Below are positions 1-11,312 of a stretch of DNA of 64,000 nucleotides, in pieces (within the stretch, counting starts at the first letter, position 1; every line of letters starts with the position of its first letter). Under the pieces are notes generated by a model, which was not told the origin of the DNA, did not search any database, and worked only from the letters and a program-made list of their open reading frames with translations. Location: contig NW_005178462.1 in assembly GCF_000341285.1 (NCBI RefSeq), positions 69,890 to 133,889 of the forward strand. The letters are read 5' to 3'. The position numbers and the translations under genes were made by a program. The stretch comes from Galdieria sulphuraria (Eukaryota > Rhodophyta > Bangiophyceae > Galdieriales > Galdieriaceae).

Positions 1-692
1 ACATTAACTTTCATTGAACAATAAATTTATTTTATTCCTTCGCAATTAGAATTATTCGAATACATAACTGCTTGTAAAGTCATTTTAGTTATTTGACTAT
101 CAAACTCCTGATTGTCCAAATTTAATAACTAATAAATCGACTTGTGGAACTTTTATCTAACTGTATGGTTTCATGTGTTGCTGCAATGCTTTTTTTTAAA
201 AGTGGTTTATCCGGGCTCTTTTTATAGAAGAAGGACAAAATTGTCTATCTCTTGTAAGCTTTTAAAAGAACTTACTCTTTCATTTGTGGTTTCAGATTGT
301 TAAGCATCTTTGCTAGTACGTGACGGTGAAAGAAAATATTGCTGAAATGAACTGACTAGAAATATAAATAGAAAATGCTGATGTTAGGAGAATTTATTTT
401 CTACTGCCACCACCCGATAATGATTTCAAAATATGATATTTTTTTAATCAATTAGATTGACAAAACTTAGAAATACAAACTGTCACAAGTCTCTTGATTC
501 TAACTTGAAAATTTACTTTGCAGACATGTTTCACATTTTTGAACTGTTTTCAATGAGTTTTATTTGGTTCTTTTATTGTTTCTACTATTAGAACGAACAT
601 TTCTGTCCTTGAAAATAGAAGCTGTAGATAGTGAAATAGCTTTAAGAATTAAATTAAAGAATTGCAGCTTGGCCGTCGTCGTGGAAAGACCA
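1..692. other. Intergenic, upstream of eEF1B
   Basis: AT-rich sequence with no reading frame I can support. It presumably holds the promoter and 5' untranslated region of the eEF1B gene, and possibly the 3' end of a gene outside the window. I see no tRNA, repeat array or conserved protein fragment. Confidence 0.5.
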
Positions 693-1499
693 ATGGTATC
701 TTTTCAGTCTTTAAGTACCGAAGAAGGCATAGCTCAGTTGAATCAGTATCTTGCAGACAAAAGCTATTTACATGGGTAAGCGAACCTTTTTTAAACGGAT
801 TCGTTCCGTCATCACAATTTTGTAGAGTGGAACCCACAAAGGCAGATGTTTTGGTACACAATGCTATAAAATCCATTCCCGATAGCAGTACGTTCCCACA
901 TGTAGCCCGTTGGTATCGCCACATCGGGTCTTATTCTCCATACGAACAGTATGTTTACTGTTTTCAGTGTTGCTTTTGTTTCCTAATGTTTTTTTAGAGA
1001 GGCCTTCCCTTCTTCACCAGAGACCGTTACCATTGAAGGTGAGTCAAGACAGAAACCTGTAAAAATGGACACCAGTAAAGACGAAGAGTTTGATGCGGAC
1101 GATCTTTTTGCGAGCGATGACGAGGAAGATGAAGAGGCATATCGTGAGCAGCAGAGAAGGGCAGAGGAAGCCTTGAAAGCGAAGGAAGCGAGAGATGCAG
1201 CTAAACAAGCAAGTGGAAAGCAAACTGTGGCAAAGTCGTCCATTGTTTTTGAAGTCAAACCTTGGGATGACCAAACGGATTTGAAAAAGATGGAAGAGGC
1301 AGTGAGAGCTATTCAAATGGATGGTTTAACTTGGGGTGCTTCCAAAATCCAACCGATTGGTTACGGTATAAATAAGTTGGTTATAATGTGTACTATTATT
1401 GACGAAAAAGTTCCTTCTACGGAAATTATCGAGGAAGAGATTACAGCGCTGGAAGATTATGTCCAAAGCGTTGATATCGCAGCTTTCAATAAATTGTAG
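693..1499 (+). CDS. EEF1B2: Elongation factor 1-beta (eEF1B guanine-exchange subunit)
   Basis: Nucleotide-exchange subunit that reloads eEF1A with GTP during translation elongation in the cytosol. Inferred exons are 693-775, 826-948 and 998-1499, giving 235 aa, close to the usual ~225. The N-terminal helical domain shows the family signature YLADKSY and then ADV. An acidic linker follows (DEEDEEA), and the C-terminal exchange domain begins near [12 protein letters not shown] and ends AAFNKL, as in other eEF1B beta proteins. The ATG at 693 is chosen because it aligns with the N-terminus of animal eEF1B2. Its partner eEF1A lies about 44 kb away in this window. The two introns are 50 and 49 nt with GT-AG ends. 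Confidence 0.93.
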
Positions 1500-2142
1500 A
1501 CTTTTGTGTCGTGAGGGTAACTGTTGCACAATAGGCATTCTATTGAAAACCTCGACTCTTACATCATTTTTTCACAAGGCACTTGATTTTTTATAAGGAA
1601 ATAGGTTTATCGATAAGGCAATACTCCAAGCTGAATTCCCTAGATAGAATACTTCTTGGCTTCCAGAACATATATTAAGCAAACAAGCTTCACGCAGCTG
1701 GAGGAACCAGAGCTTCTAGGGCTGAACGGTCTGTTGTCTTCAAACCCCAATAGATTATGAGTGGAATGTAACCATAATGAAAAATAACCTCAGAAGGGGA
1801 ACTTTTAAGCCAGGAATAGTTACAAGCATGGACAAAGTATTCTTACTCTCAAAGTCTGAAAAGTTTTGTCTCCAATCACTTGAACTGCACCACAGACGTT
1901 TTTCAAGGTTTCTTTTTTAGACATGAGGAATGGAATCGCCGCAACACTCCACAAAGCTTTAATTGTACTTTACCCACACTCCATTGTGTGTGAAACATTA
2001 GCCATACAAAATCACTTTAAAGTATTCATGTATTTCACTTGTGAACTCTTTTTATTGATTTATTTCAACAACAATTAAAAAGTCTTCGCGACACGAATAA
2101 CTTACACTCTTGTTTCATTTCACAACACAGGTTGCCCTTGTA
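1500..2142. other. Convergent intergenic region
   Basis: Lies between the 3' ends of eEF1B and the RING gene. It should contain both 3' untranslated regions. Small open frames here lack any recognisable motif, and I see no RNA gene. Confidence 0.45.
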
Positions 2143-3003
2143 TTATAATATAGCAAATTTACAAATAGGACATCGAGCATATCTCCTCAACCATTTGTCC
2201 ACGCATAAAGAATGAAACTGATGCATACAAGGAAGTACTCTCAGTTGTTCTCCATCGACATATGCTTCTAAACAGATAGAACATGACATTGCTGTGTCTT
2301 CATTCTCTTTAGGTGCAAAACTGGGCACGCTACTCTGCCTTGTATTTTCTTGCAATTCATTCTTGGCTAAGTTTTGATCAGGTTGTACAAAAATATAGGA
2401 AGGGATTCTTTCTATCAGATCATCTGAGGCACCTTGAAGAAACTCTTGCAAAGCTTCCGTGCTTGGTAGTCTGTCTAGTTCTAATAATGCTTCATAGTCT
2501 CTTTCTGTAAAGTCCCTGTCTGAAAACGCCAGTTGTCTCAAGGTACGACGAGTTCTTGGACTTGTGTTTGGGTGAAAGATGTATCTAGCTACTCTTCTCC
2601 TAGTGCTTCTTTCTGTCACTGAAGAGGGATACTTTGATGAAATATAAAACATGGTAAATAGGAGAGTAAATCCAAAGCTTGGCGCAATCAGGGGTATGAC
2701 TGCAATAGACCAAGGCGCCCCAGAATACCATAAACCATAGGAAACTAAGCCTATCAAAGAGAAACAAAAAAGAGCAAACAGAAATAGCATTTTGTAAGGG
2801 ATATCGAAATAGTTTTCTTGAGTTGTTAACTGAGGTGCTGTTGCAGTCTGTCTGTTGTTCCATCTTGTTCCTTGAGGTGTCACACTAGGAACTGCGGCAC
2901 TATTTGAGTTGCTTGTTGTTTCTTGTCCATCCGTGGAAGGAAACCTTGATGAATGGGAAGTTCTTCTAAACAGTTTGGTAAAATGTTGCTTGAAGGAGGT
3001 CAT
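2143..3003 (-). CDS. RING-H2 transmembrane E3 ubiquitin ligase
   Basis: Single-exon protein of 286 aa from the first ATG at 3003; the frame stays open upstream but without an ATG. A Ser/Thr-rich cytosolic N-terminus is followed by two hydrophobic segments (from about [15 protein letters not shown], then a second ending TLLFTMFYI). A C-terminal RING-H2 finger carries [14 protein letters not shown] and CPICK, giving the C3H2C3 zinc ligand set. This arrangement fits membrane-anchored ubiquitin ligases of plants and algae that tag membrane or secretory proteins. The substrate cannot be told from sequence. It is divergent from the RagA GTPase gene, about 280 bp between start codons. Confidence 0.8.
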   Translation of the reverse strand: MTSFKQHFTKLFRRTSHSSRFPSTDGQETTSNSNSAAVPSVTPQGTRWNNRQTATAPQLTTQENYFDIPYKMLFLFALFCFSLIGLVSYGLWYSGAPWSIAVIPLIAPSFGFTLLFTMFYISSKYPSSVTERSTRRRVARYIFHPNTSPRTRRTLRQLAFSDRDFTERDYEALLELDRLPSTEALQEFLQGASDDLIERIPSYIFVQPDQNLAKNELQENTRQSSVPSFAPKENEDTAMSCSICLEAYVDGEQLRVLPCMHQFHSLCVDKWLRRYARCPICKFAIL

Positions 3004-3286
3004 CTTCAAAAAAGACTGGTGCAACTGGTTGCCATTATTGTGAAGAAGAAAATGCAAAATAAAAATTTCAGCCAGCGTAAGATATCATTTGGTTCATTTG
3101 TTGTTATTTACTTGACACACGTATATTCAGTCTTTACAATAAAGAAAACAACTTGATATGTTGGAAAATTTTTTTCTCTAAATGGTTGATTGATTGTCTT
3201 GATATAAAACGAGGAGATCTTTTTCGTTATTGATTGATACTGAGTGATCATATTCGTTTAGATTGTTTTCACTTTCACTAGTTTTT

Positions 3287-4394
3287 ATGGAGACGGAACG
3301 AATTCTTTCTAGACCTCGTACAAGGAGAAAGGTGTTGTTGATGGGTAGAAGTGGTGCTGGGAAGACTTCAATGAGGTCTATTATTTTTGCCAACTATATT
3401 CCTAGAGAAACTAGGAGACTGGGTGCCACTATTGATGTTGAACACTCTCAGATTCGTTTCTTAGGAGATTTGATGTTAAGTTTGTGGGACTGTGGAGGGT
3501 AAGTCTTTTGTTGTGTTTGTCTAATATGCAGAAAGTTATGGTTTATTTTCAAGTCAAGATGTATTTTTGGATAGCTATTTGGATGCGCAGAGAGATAACA
3601 TATTTAGTGAAGTTCAAGTACTGATTTATGTATTTGATATTATGAGTACCGACGTTGAACGTGATGTGTATTATTTCAACAAAGTCATTAGGTGTCTTCA
3701 CGACGCAAGTGCTGATGCCAATGTATATTGTTTGTTTCACAAAGTTGATCTAGTTCCAGAGCATCAAAGGCAAGCAGTAAGTACATATTCCTAGTTCAAA
3801 CGATAGATTAGAATGATATGAACAGGTATTTGAAGAAAGACAACGTCGAGTAAAGGAATCTGTGGATACCATTTCACTCAAGTGTTTTGCTACTTCTATT
3901 TGGGACGAGACGCTGTATAAAGCTTGGAGTTTTATGATTTGTGGTCTTATTCCTCAATTGTCCAAGTTGGATGATGCTTTGCTAAAATTTTGTGAAATTT
4001 CTGAAGGAGACGAAGTTGTTTTATTTGAGAGAGCAACCTTTCTTGTCATATCTCATGCTACGTTGCATTCTCATTCCGATGTTCATCGATTTGAGAAGAT
4101 TAGCAACATAGTGAAGCGTTTCAAGTTAAGTTGTAATAAGAACCAATCTCATTTTCATAGTTTAGAACTACGAAACTCCCAATTTTTGGCCATTATTGAA
4201 AATTTTACTTCTTATACGTGTGTACTTTATGTATCCTATCGCTCAGATATCCAAGCAACAGCAGTTAAACTCAATATTCAATGTGCAAAGACTTTGTTTG
4301 AACAAATATTGGTAAGTTGATCAACTGAAGTATAGAGAATAACCAAAATTGCGTAAATTTTTATTAGGGAAGTGATATGGAGAGCCAAGTATGA
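3287..4394 (+). CDS. RRAGA: RagA/Gtr1-type small GTPase
   Basis: Rag-family GTPase that signals amino-acid status to TORC1 at the lysosome or vacuole. Inferred exons are 3287-3498, 3554-3776, 3826-4311 and a 27-nt last exon 4368-4394, giving 315 aa (human RagA is 313). The P-loop [12 protein letters not shown], the switch region ATIDVEHS, the G3 motif WDCGG-QD and the guanine-specificity motif HKVD are all present. The C-terminal roadblock-like half keeps [11 protein letters not shown] and [10 protein letters not shown]. The last exon may be optional, because reading through the intron stops at 4320 only two codons later. It lies 97 bp upstream of V-ATPase subunit a, itself a component linked to Rag signalling in other eukaryotes; the proximity may be chance. 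Confidence 0.95.
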
Positions 4395-4491
4395 GTTGAA
4401 AATAAAGATCGGAATCGGTTTAGTTTTGATGGAATTTGCTTCTCAGGGAAATCATCCTTTTGATAGAGTGGGGTTCTCATAAGCCTTCACA

Positions 4492-7235
4492 ATGACTTGT
4501 CTATTTCGTTCTGTGGAAATGGTCAAAGTGCGACTTTTTATAGACCGCTCTGCAGCTAGAGCTACTTTGGAAGGAATAGGAGAACACGTAAGAAGAAAGT
4601 ATATAGCGGGTTATCGTTGTTATTGACAAACACAAAAAGGGTCTATTGCAACTGGAAGACCTAAACCAAAACAAATCGGAATTCCAAAGGTCTTTCTCGA
4701 GTGGTATTCGACAATGTCTAGAAATGCAACGGAAACTAAGAGCATTGGAAGTGGACGTACGGGAGTGTTTTCCCTCAAGGTTCATGACTAGAGTTACTAT
4801 ATTCTATAGAGTTGTTTAACACAACTGACAGGTCTTTCAACAACAACGATTCAGTTTCAAGAGAAGAGTTGAACTCAATCACACTGGATGAGTTAGATAG
4901 ACACTTGTCAAACCTGGAGGAAACTGTACAGGAGATGAATATGCACTGGAAGTCACTGAATTCTCACCGACAGCAGTTATTGGAACACCATTATGTGTTG
5001 GTATTAGGTTCGCACCTTTTCAGGCCAGGTTGGTTGGTTTCTCATCTTCTGACTTTGTATATATAACAGTCTCTAAAGGATATTTGAGCCTCATGAGCGA
5101 GGAAAGCAGTCATGTAAATGGGTAAGTGCTTCCGAGGGTCAATATACTTACTTTACTAAATAGTTGAAAGAAATGCATCAAGCATGAATGTAAAGTTGAA
5201 ACCAAACTATACTCCAGTGGATATGGAGACAACTTTCCTTCGACTCATTGCAGGAGTTATTTCTTTGCCAGCACTCCCTTTGTTTCAAAGACTTGTATTT
5301 CGTATAGCTCGAGGCAATTGTTTATGTCGTTTTTCAGAAATTGAAGAAGTGTTTTATGATGAGGAGAAGAAGGAGAATGTTCGTAGCTCTGTATTTGTTA
5401 TTTTCTGTCCAGGAAAGGAATTGGGCCTCAAAATACAAAAACTTTGTGAAGCGTTTGGTGCACACTTGTATCACTTACCAGATGATGAGATTACACGCCG
5501 TTCGTTATTAGCACAAGTCTCGAATCGTCTGCAAGATATAGAGACCGTTGTAGGAACAACGCATTCCCAACGTCTTCAGACTTTGAGTGAAATTGGAGCA
5601 AAGCTTGCTTTATGGTCAGAGAAAGTTTTAAGAGAAAAGGCAATATTTCATTGCATGAATATGTTAAATTATGACACAAGTCGTAATATATACATAGCAG
5701 AAGGTTGGACTCCAAAAGATGAACTTGAACAACTTGAGTCGCTGCTTCATGAAGGTTGTAGACTTTCTCGAGCACAAGTCTCATCTGTATTGGAACATCA
5801 TGTATCAGATAATGTTCCTCCAACCTATTTTAGAACCAACAAGTTTACTGTAGTATTTCAGAATATCGTGGAATCCTATGGAGTTGCTTCTTATCGAGAA
5901 TTGAATCCTGCATGTTTTACTATCATTACTTTTCCTTTTCTTTTTGCAGTCATGTTTGGCGATGTTGGACATGGTTTATTGATGTGTTTGTTTGCCTTGT
6001 ATTTGATTCTCTTCGAAAAGAAGCTCGGAAGGAAAACTTTAAATGAAATATTGCAGTTTTGTTATGATGGTCGTTATATAATATTACTTATGGGCATTTT
6101 CTCGTTATATACCGGTTTGATATATAACGAATTTTTCGGAGTGGCTATGAATCTGTTTGGTTCTCGATGGAAATTTAATTCCTCTTCCAACTTTGCTTGC
6201 GGGATTGATAATTGTGTAGATTCTTCGCAATCTTTACCTCCTCGAAATATTTATCCTATAGGTTTCGATCCAATATGGAGTCAAGCATCGAATGGTTTGA
6301 CTTTTTTCAATTCTTACAAGATGAAGTTGAGCATTGTTTTGGGAGTCTTCCAAATGGTGATGGGTATATTTTTGTCCTATTTGAACGCACGATATTTTCA
6401 GAGAAGCTTGGACATCTATCATGTTTTTTTACCTCAAATGATATTTATGAATGCCATTTTCGGGTACCTTGTGATTATTATCTTTGTGAAATGGTCTATC
6501 AACTGGAACTCTACTTCTTGTCAGTCCAATCCTTCCTGTAGTCCTCCTGACCTGAAACAAATTCTCATTGGCATGTTTATGAATCCAGGTTATCTGCCTT
6601 TGGATATGCAACTGTTCCGTGGACAAAAGATTGTACAAATTTTACTATTGGTTTGTGCTATAGTATCCGTTCCATGGATGTTGCTTCCGAAACCTTTAAT
6701 TCTTCGTAAAAGATACAAGAGACTAGAGAATAGTCAACCATTTGTGAGTAGAGAATTTCGACATTCCGATCATGAAATGAATGGAAATTCCAACACTGGT
6801 CATTCCTCCGAGTCTGAAGAAGAAGCAGCAGAAAGTAAGGTCAAAAGTTCATCCTCTATAGAAAAGGAAGAGTTTGACTTTGGAGAAATTTTTGTTCATC
6901 AAATGATTCACACCATTGAGTTTGTATTGGGAGCTGTGAGTAATACAGCGAGTTATTTACGACTGTGGGCATTAAGTTTGGCACATTCTGAACTCAGTGA
7001 AGTTTTCTTGGAAAAGGTATTATATGGTGCGATGGCTTTGAATAATTCTTTTGCTGTATTTCTGGGTTTTCTGGTGTGGTTTGGACTTACTATTGGTGTG
7101 TTGTGTTTGATGGAGTCATTGTCTGCATTTCTACATGCACTTCGACTTCACTGGGTGGAGTTTCAAAACAAGTTTTATAATCTGCAAGGTGATGGTAGAA
7201 AGTTTGTTCCTTTTAGTTTTAAAAGTATAAAATGA
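4492..7235 (+). CDS. VPH1: V-type proton ATPase subunit a
   Basis: Large membrane subunit of the V0 sector; its half-channels carry protons across vacuolar or Golgi membranes. Inferred exons are 4492-4587, 4640-4779, 4832-5007, 5070-5121 and about 5171-7235, giving about 842 aa (typical is 820-850). The N-terminus reads LFRSVEMVKVRLFI, then LQLEDLNQNKSEFQRSF, a classic family start. The C-terminal half has about eight membrane helices and the motif SYLRLWALSLAHSEL, which holds the essential proton-release arginine. The donor at 5008 (GTTCGC) and the acceptor near 5170 are the least certain junctions; 5182 is an alternative acceptor in the same frame. An acidophile would be expected to depend on this pump, but that is inference. 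Confidence 0.94.
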
Positions 7236-7279
7236 TGAATCATAAAGAAAGGGAAAGCATTTGGTCCCTCGATCATCTT

Positions 7280-7280
<1 letters not shown>

Positions 7281-7315
<35 letters not shown>
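7281..7315. repeat. (CT)n microsatellite
   Basis: About 15-16 tandem CT dinucleotides just upstream of the MetRS start codon at 7324, within the 88-bp gap after the V-ATPase gene. It probably lies in the 5' untranslated region as a pyrimidine tract. It is open in the MetRS frame but has no ATG ahead of it. Confidence 0.9.
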
Positions 7316-7318
<3 letters not shown>

Positions 7319-7323
7319 CACAC

Positions 7324-9801
7324 ATGGAAACTCGACGTGTGGTGAACCCTCAAAGCAAAAATATTCTCATAACCAGTGCACTTCCATATGTGAACAATGT
7401 TCCTCATCTCGGCAATCTCGTGGGTTGTGTATTATCAGCCGATGTATATGCACGTTTTGTTCGACAACGAAAGGAAAATGTGTTGTATATTTGTGGCACC
7501 GATGAATACGGCACGGCGACAGAGACAAAAGCACTCGCAGAAGGTGTCACACCAAGAGAAATATGTGACAAGTTTTTCAAGTTACATAAAGACATATACG
7601 ATTGGTTTGACATCCGCTTCGACTACTTTGGAAGAACTTCCACTTCACTTCAAACAGAAATATGTCAACAAATATTTTGGGACATTTTTCACAACGGATA
7701 TGTTACGGAAGAAAGTTTGGAACAACTGTTTTGTGAGTCGTGTGGCCGGTTTTTAGCGGATAGATATATCACGGGAACTTGTCCGATGTGTGGCTTCGAA
7801 GACGCTCGTGGAGACCAGTGTGATAACTGTGGTCGATTATTGAATCCTACCGATTTATTGACCGCACGTTGTTCTTTATGTAAAAATTCACCTGTGGTGA
7901 GAAAGAGTGACCATTTGTTTCTAGATTTGCCAGCGTTGAAGGATCAACTGGAAAAGTGGATAGAGAAGTCATCTGTAAAGGGTGATTGGAGTTATAATGC
8001 CATTCACAGTACTTACAAGTGGTTGAATGAAGGTCTTAAGAAACGGTGCATAACAAGAGATTTGAAATGGGGAACACCCGTTCCGTTGGAGAAATATAAA
8101 GACAAGGTAAACAAACATATGAACTTAAAGAATGATAGCATTGAAATCATTGCGATGATGATAGGTATTTTATGTTTGGTTCGATGCACCGATTGGATAT
8201 CTTTCCATCACAGCTAACTATACGAGTGGTTGGAAAGATTGGTGGCAGAATCCAGAAAATGTCACCTTGTTCCAGTTCATGGGGAAAGATAACGTTCCTT
8301 TTCACACCGTTATATTTCCAGCCACTTTGATAGGTACCCAACGCAAATGGACTATGCTTCATCACATTTCGGTAACCGATTATCTCAACTATGAAGATGG
8401 AAAGTTTTCAAAAAGTCGAGGTGTAGGAGTATTTGGAAACGATGCCAAGGATACAGGTATCCCAACGGAGGTTTGGCGATATTATTTGTTAGTCAATCGA
8501 CCAGAAAATGCAGACACCGTGTTTTCTTGGGACGACTTTGCTGCTAAAAATAATAATGAACTTTTGGCAAACTTGGGAAACTTTGTGAATCGAACCATTG
8601 CGTTCCTCAATAGTTATTTTGAAGCTCGAGTACCCGAATATGAGTTGCAAGAATTGGACGAGAGATATATCCAACAGGTGGATGAAGAACTACAAAACTA
8701 TTTGCAGACGATGGAAAGAGTGTCATTGAAAAATGGGTTGAGAATAGCGATGAGTATCTCACGTTTAGGAAATATGTATTTGCAGGTAAGTTGTGTAGTA
8801 ACTATTCCATCATGATTCTAACATTGTGTGATATAGGAAACAGCGCCGTGGAAATGGATGAATAGTGATAAGAACAGAGCGGCAACTGTATTGGTAGTCG
8901 CTGTCAATATTTGTCGTCTATTGGCAGTTGTATTGGAACCATTTATGGGTGCTGTGTTTTCTCGAAAGATATTTGCACAACTGAACATTCCACATACCGA
9001 TGAGACCAATTATATACCTGATAAGTTTCATCTCCATCTGGTGGAACCTGGACATGTAGTAGGTAAACCATTTCTGTTGTTTTCGAAGATAACCACAGAA
9101 CAAGCTTCACAATTGCGAAAGAGGTTTGCAGGTGGACAGTTGAAAGAATCCAGTCCAATACAAACCCATGGAGAAGAAGCTTTGGCGATAGAGATGCGCG
9201 TCGGTCGAATTGTGCAGGTGGAAGAACACGTCGACTCCAATCACCTGTATATATGCCAAGTTGATTTAGGCGAATGGGGTGGAATCAAGCAAGTAGTTGC
9301 AGGAATTCGAAACTATTTTACAAAGGATGAGTTGTTGGGTCGTACAGTTATTGTAGTGTGTAATTTGCAGCCTGCTTGTTTGGCAGGTGTGGAGAGTCAA
9401 GGGATGATATTGACAGCTGAAAAGAAAGGAAAGGTACATCTGTTGTCATGTAATGGTAGTGGTAGTCCTGGAGATGAGGATCATAACTATCATGATGTGG
9501 AAAACAAGCATGATGAAGGTCGGTAAAAACTTTTAAGAAATACAGCACAAGATAGAACTAAGAGAGGTATGGTATAGGAACAACAGAATCTCCCAAGGTC
9601 GGTACATTGGTCACAATCAACAATACAACCATGCCGATGGTGCCACTTCCCATATTGGATAGAAAGGCATTTCAAAACGCAAGCAAGTTGTTGAAAATCG
9701 ATGCTCAAGGACATGTGGTGTATAACAAGAAATACAAGTTGATTGCAGGAACGCAATTTGTTCATGGTAGCGGTGCTCAAGAAAACGCCAAGGTTCGCTA
9801 A
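7324..9801 (+). CDS. MARS1: Methionyl-tRNA synthetase, cytosolic, with C-terminal tRNA-binding domain
   Basis: Charges tRNA-Met with methionine. Inferred exons are 7324-8106, 8165-8785, 8837-9522 and about 9567-9801, giving 774 aa. The class I signatures are present: PHLGN (HIGH motif) near the start and KFSKS (KMSKS motif). Between them lies a zinc-knuckle insert with two CxxC pairs (CESCG, CPMCG, CDNCG, CSLCK). The C-terminus carries an EMAPII/Arc1p-like tRNA-binding domain starting [11 protein letters not shown], as in plant cytosolic MetRS. The start ATG gives no leader, so the cytosol is likely. The last intron is read as 44 nt because it restores a frame whose protein ends like plant MetRS; that junction is the weakest. 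Confidence 0.95.
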
Positions 9802-9914
9802 AAAGGCTTCTTTTCTCCCGTCGTTCCAAGATTTCATATCACTTTGACTCCAATAAAACCTACTTGGAAGAAAATGGAATTTATGTTTTTACAAGTGAAA
9901 TGTACAAGTTCACC

Positions 9915-10238
9915 CTAGTAGTTTGATCCAAGAAATGAGTCCTTCCCGTCACTATCAGACTCCAATAGAGAATATATATTGTGGGCTGGAGGCAAATCAA
10001 ACATGGGTTGATCCTCAGGGATGGTTAACAGGTCTATTTGCATTTGTTGTCTGGAGATGCCATGTAATTCCTTACAGGATGAGGTTGGAATGAACGGAAA
10101 TGGTTCGTCGTCTTTGCGTTTGCTGTATTTTTTTATTCTCCGTCGTCTATGGGGTGAACGTACACAACTCAGAGTCAAGGTTCTGTTATATAACCAAGGT
10201 CTGTTCATCGTGGCATAATAACTTGGAGGCGAGTGCAT
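9915..10238 (-). CDS. Hypothetical small basic/acidic protein
   Basis: Open frame of 107 aa from the ATG at 10238. I do not recognise it. It has a basic patch (HRRRRIKKYSKRK) about a third of the way in and a C-terminal acidic stretch (LLESDSDGKDS). There is no signal peptide or membrane segment. The basic patch could act as a nuclear localisation signal. A perfect E2F-type site lies 93 bp upstream of the start, which would suit a cell-cycle protein. It runs convergently into the MetRS gene, about 110 bp between stop codons. It could be spurious. Confidence 0.45.
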   Translation of the reverse strand: MHSPPSYYATMNRPWLYNRTLTLSCVRSPHRRRRIKKYSKRKDDEPFPFIPTSSCKELHGISRQQMQIDLLTIPEDQPMFDLPPAHNIYSLLESDSDGKDSFLGSNY

Positions 10239-10738
10239 CGTTACACAATCCAAAATACGACACCGAGCGTCAAACGCCTCTCTCTCTTCCTAAGAAATTA
10301 TTTTCCCATTTGAAAGGAGCACATGCCACATGGCGCCAAAAATAGAGATGTTGTGGCATTTTTCTATGTACTCTTACGTGGCTCTTTGGGGTTTCATAAA
10401 GATATCGAAAAGTCTTTGCGATACGGTTTCAACACAATGCTTATAATGTTGTGTATGAAATAAAAACATACTGCAGTTTGTAGATTGAAAATAGAGTATA
10501 ATACGGATAGTGCTTTCAACCTTATGGTATACACACAAGTCATACATGTTTCAACTCGCGCGGCATCCAAACTACTCTCTGACAAAATAAACTGTACAGA
10601 GTATGGTAGATAACTATTGACTGAATGAAACAAGCTACTGGATGGAATGGGGAATATACAAAGGCAACCTTTCACAACAACTCCCGTAGACTTGTGGTAG
10701 CTTTATGGTTACAAAAGAATACTAAGGAATGTGTCGAC
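10239..10738. other. Intergenic between small unknown gene and DAD1
   Basis: Holds the likely promoter of the unknown minus-strand gene (with an E2F-like site) and the 3' flank of DAD1. Other small open frames here show no conserved features. Confidence 0.45.
10331..10342 (-). promoter_or_regulatory. E2F/DP-like binding site
   Basis: Read on the minus strand the bases are TATTTTTGGCGCCA across the site and two flanking bases. They contain TTTTTGGCGC, a full match to the E2F consensus TTTSSCGC. It is 93 bp upstream of the ATG of the unknown gene at 9915-10238. E2F-RB control of S-phase genes is established in red algae. Use of this particular site is inference. Confidence 0.4.
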
Positions 10739-11194
10739 TCATCCAATAAAGTTGATAACAGCAATATGCAAGACCAAGTTACAAAACAACCACTCGGTAA
10801 AAGCACGGGAAGGGTTGATTCTTTGCCATCGATTGGCAGGACTTTGATTCTGTGGATTCAACTGCATCCTTAAACCAACTGAATAGAGTGAGGCGAAGGG
10901 ATATCAGGCAACTGATGAACTGTACGTACCTGTTAGTACAAAAACTCCGATACACGAAAAGAATCCAGCTAAGAAGGCGTTAAAAGGAAACGTCCCCACG
11001 AGCAAGACGTATACAAACTGAATAGCCGCGGTAAAGGCAACATATAAAAGAAACGCATCGATAACCTACAATTTGTAGTGAGACTCTTCATTCATAACAC
11101 TAGCTCCGAGAAGAACCTTTAAATGATAAGGAACACTATTCTTGTAGTGAACAAGGAGTTGTTTGCTAGCCTCAACAATGGAAGTCCCAATCAT
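10739..11194 (-). CDS. DAD1: DAD1, oligosaccharyltransferase subunit (OST2)
   Basis: Small membrane subunit of the ER oligosaccharyltransferase that N-glycosylates nascent proteins. It has three short exons on the minus strand: 11117-11194, 10930-11065 and 10739-10878, giving 117 aa (human DAD1 is 113). The match is continuous: VPYHLK then [25 protein letters not shown] and [11 protein letters not shown], ending [10 protein letters not shown]. Three hydrophobic segments fit the family topology. Introns are 51 nt (after codon 26) and 51 nt, both GT-AG. It lies downstream of the P450 gene on the same strand, 118 bp apart. Confidence 0.95.
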
Positions 11195-11312
11195 TCTTCA
11201 AAGGAAAATACCCGATCAACCAAAATAGAGGAAATAGAATCTCAGACATTCAAGGAACTTGAAATCTTTATTACAATTACAAGAAAGCCAATTTCAATAG
11301 TTCCTAAAAAGA

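Noticed and set aside
9028-9240. Several overlapping minus-strand frames across the MetRS C-terminus
   Set aside because: Reverse-strand shadows of a well-supported exon.
10394-10675. Minus-strand open frame downstream of DAD1
   Set aside because: No conserved feature, Ser/Phe/Tyr-rich translation of AT-rich DNA, and it lies in the 3' flank of DAD1.
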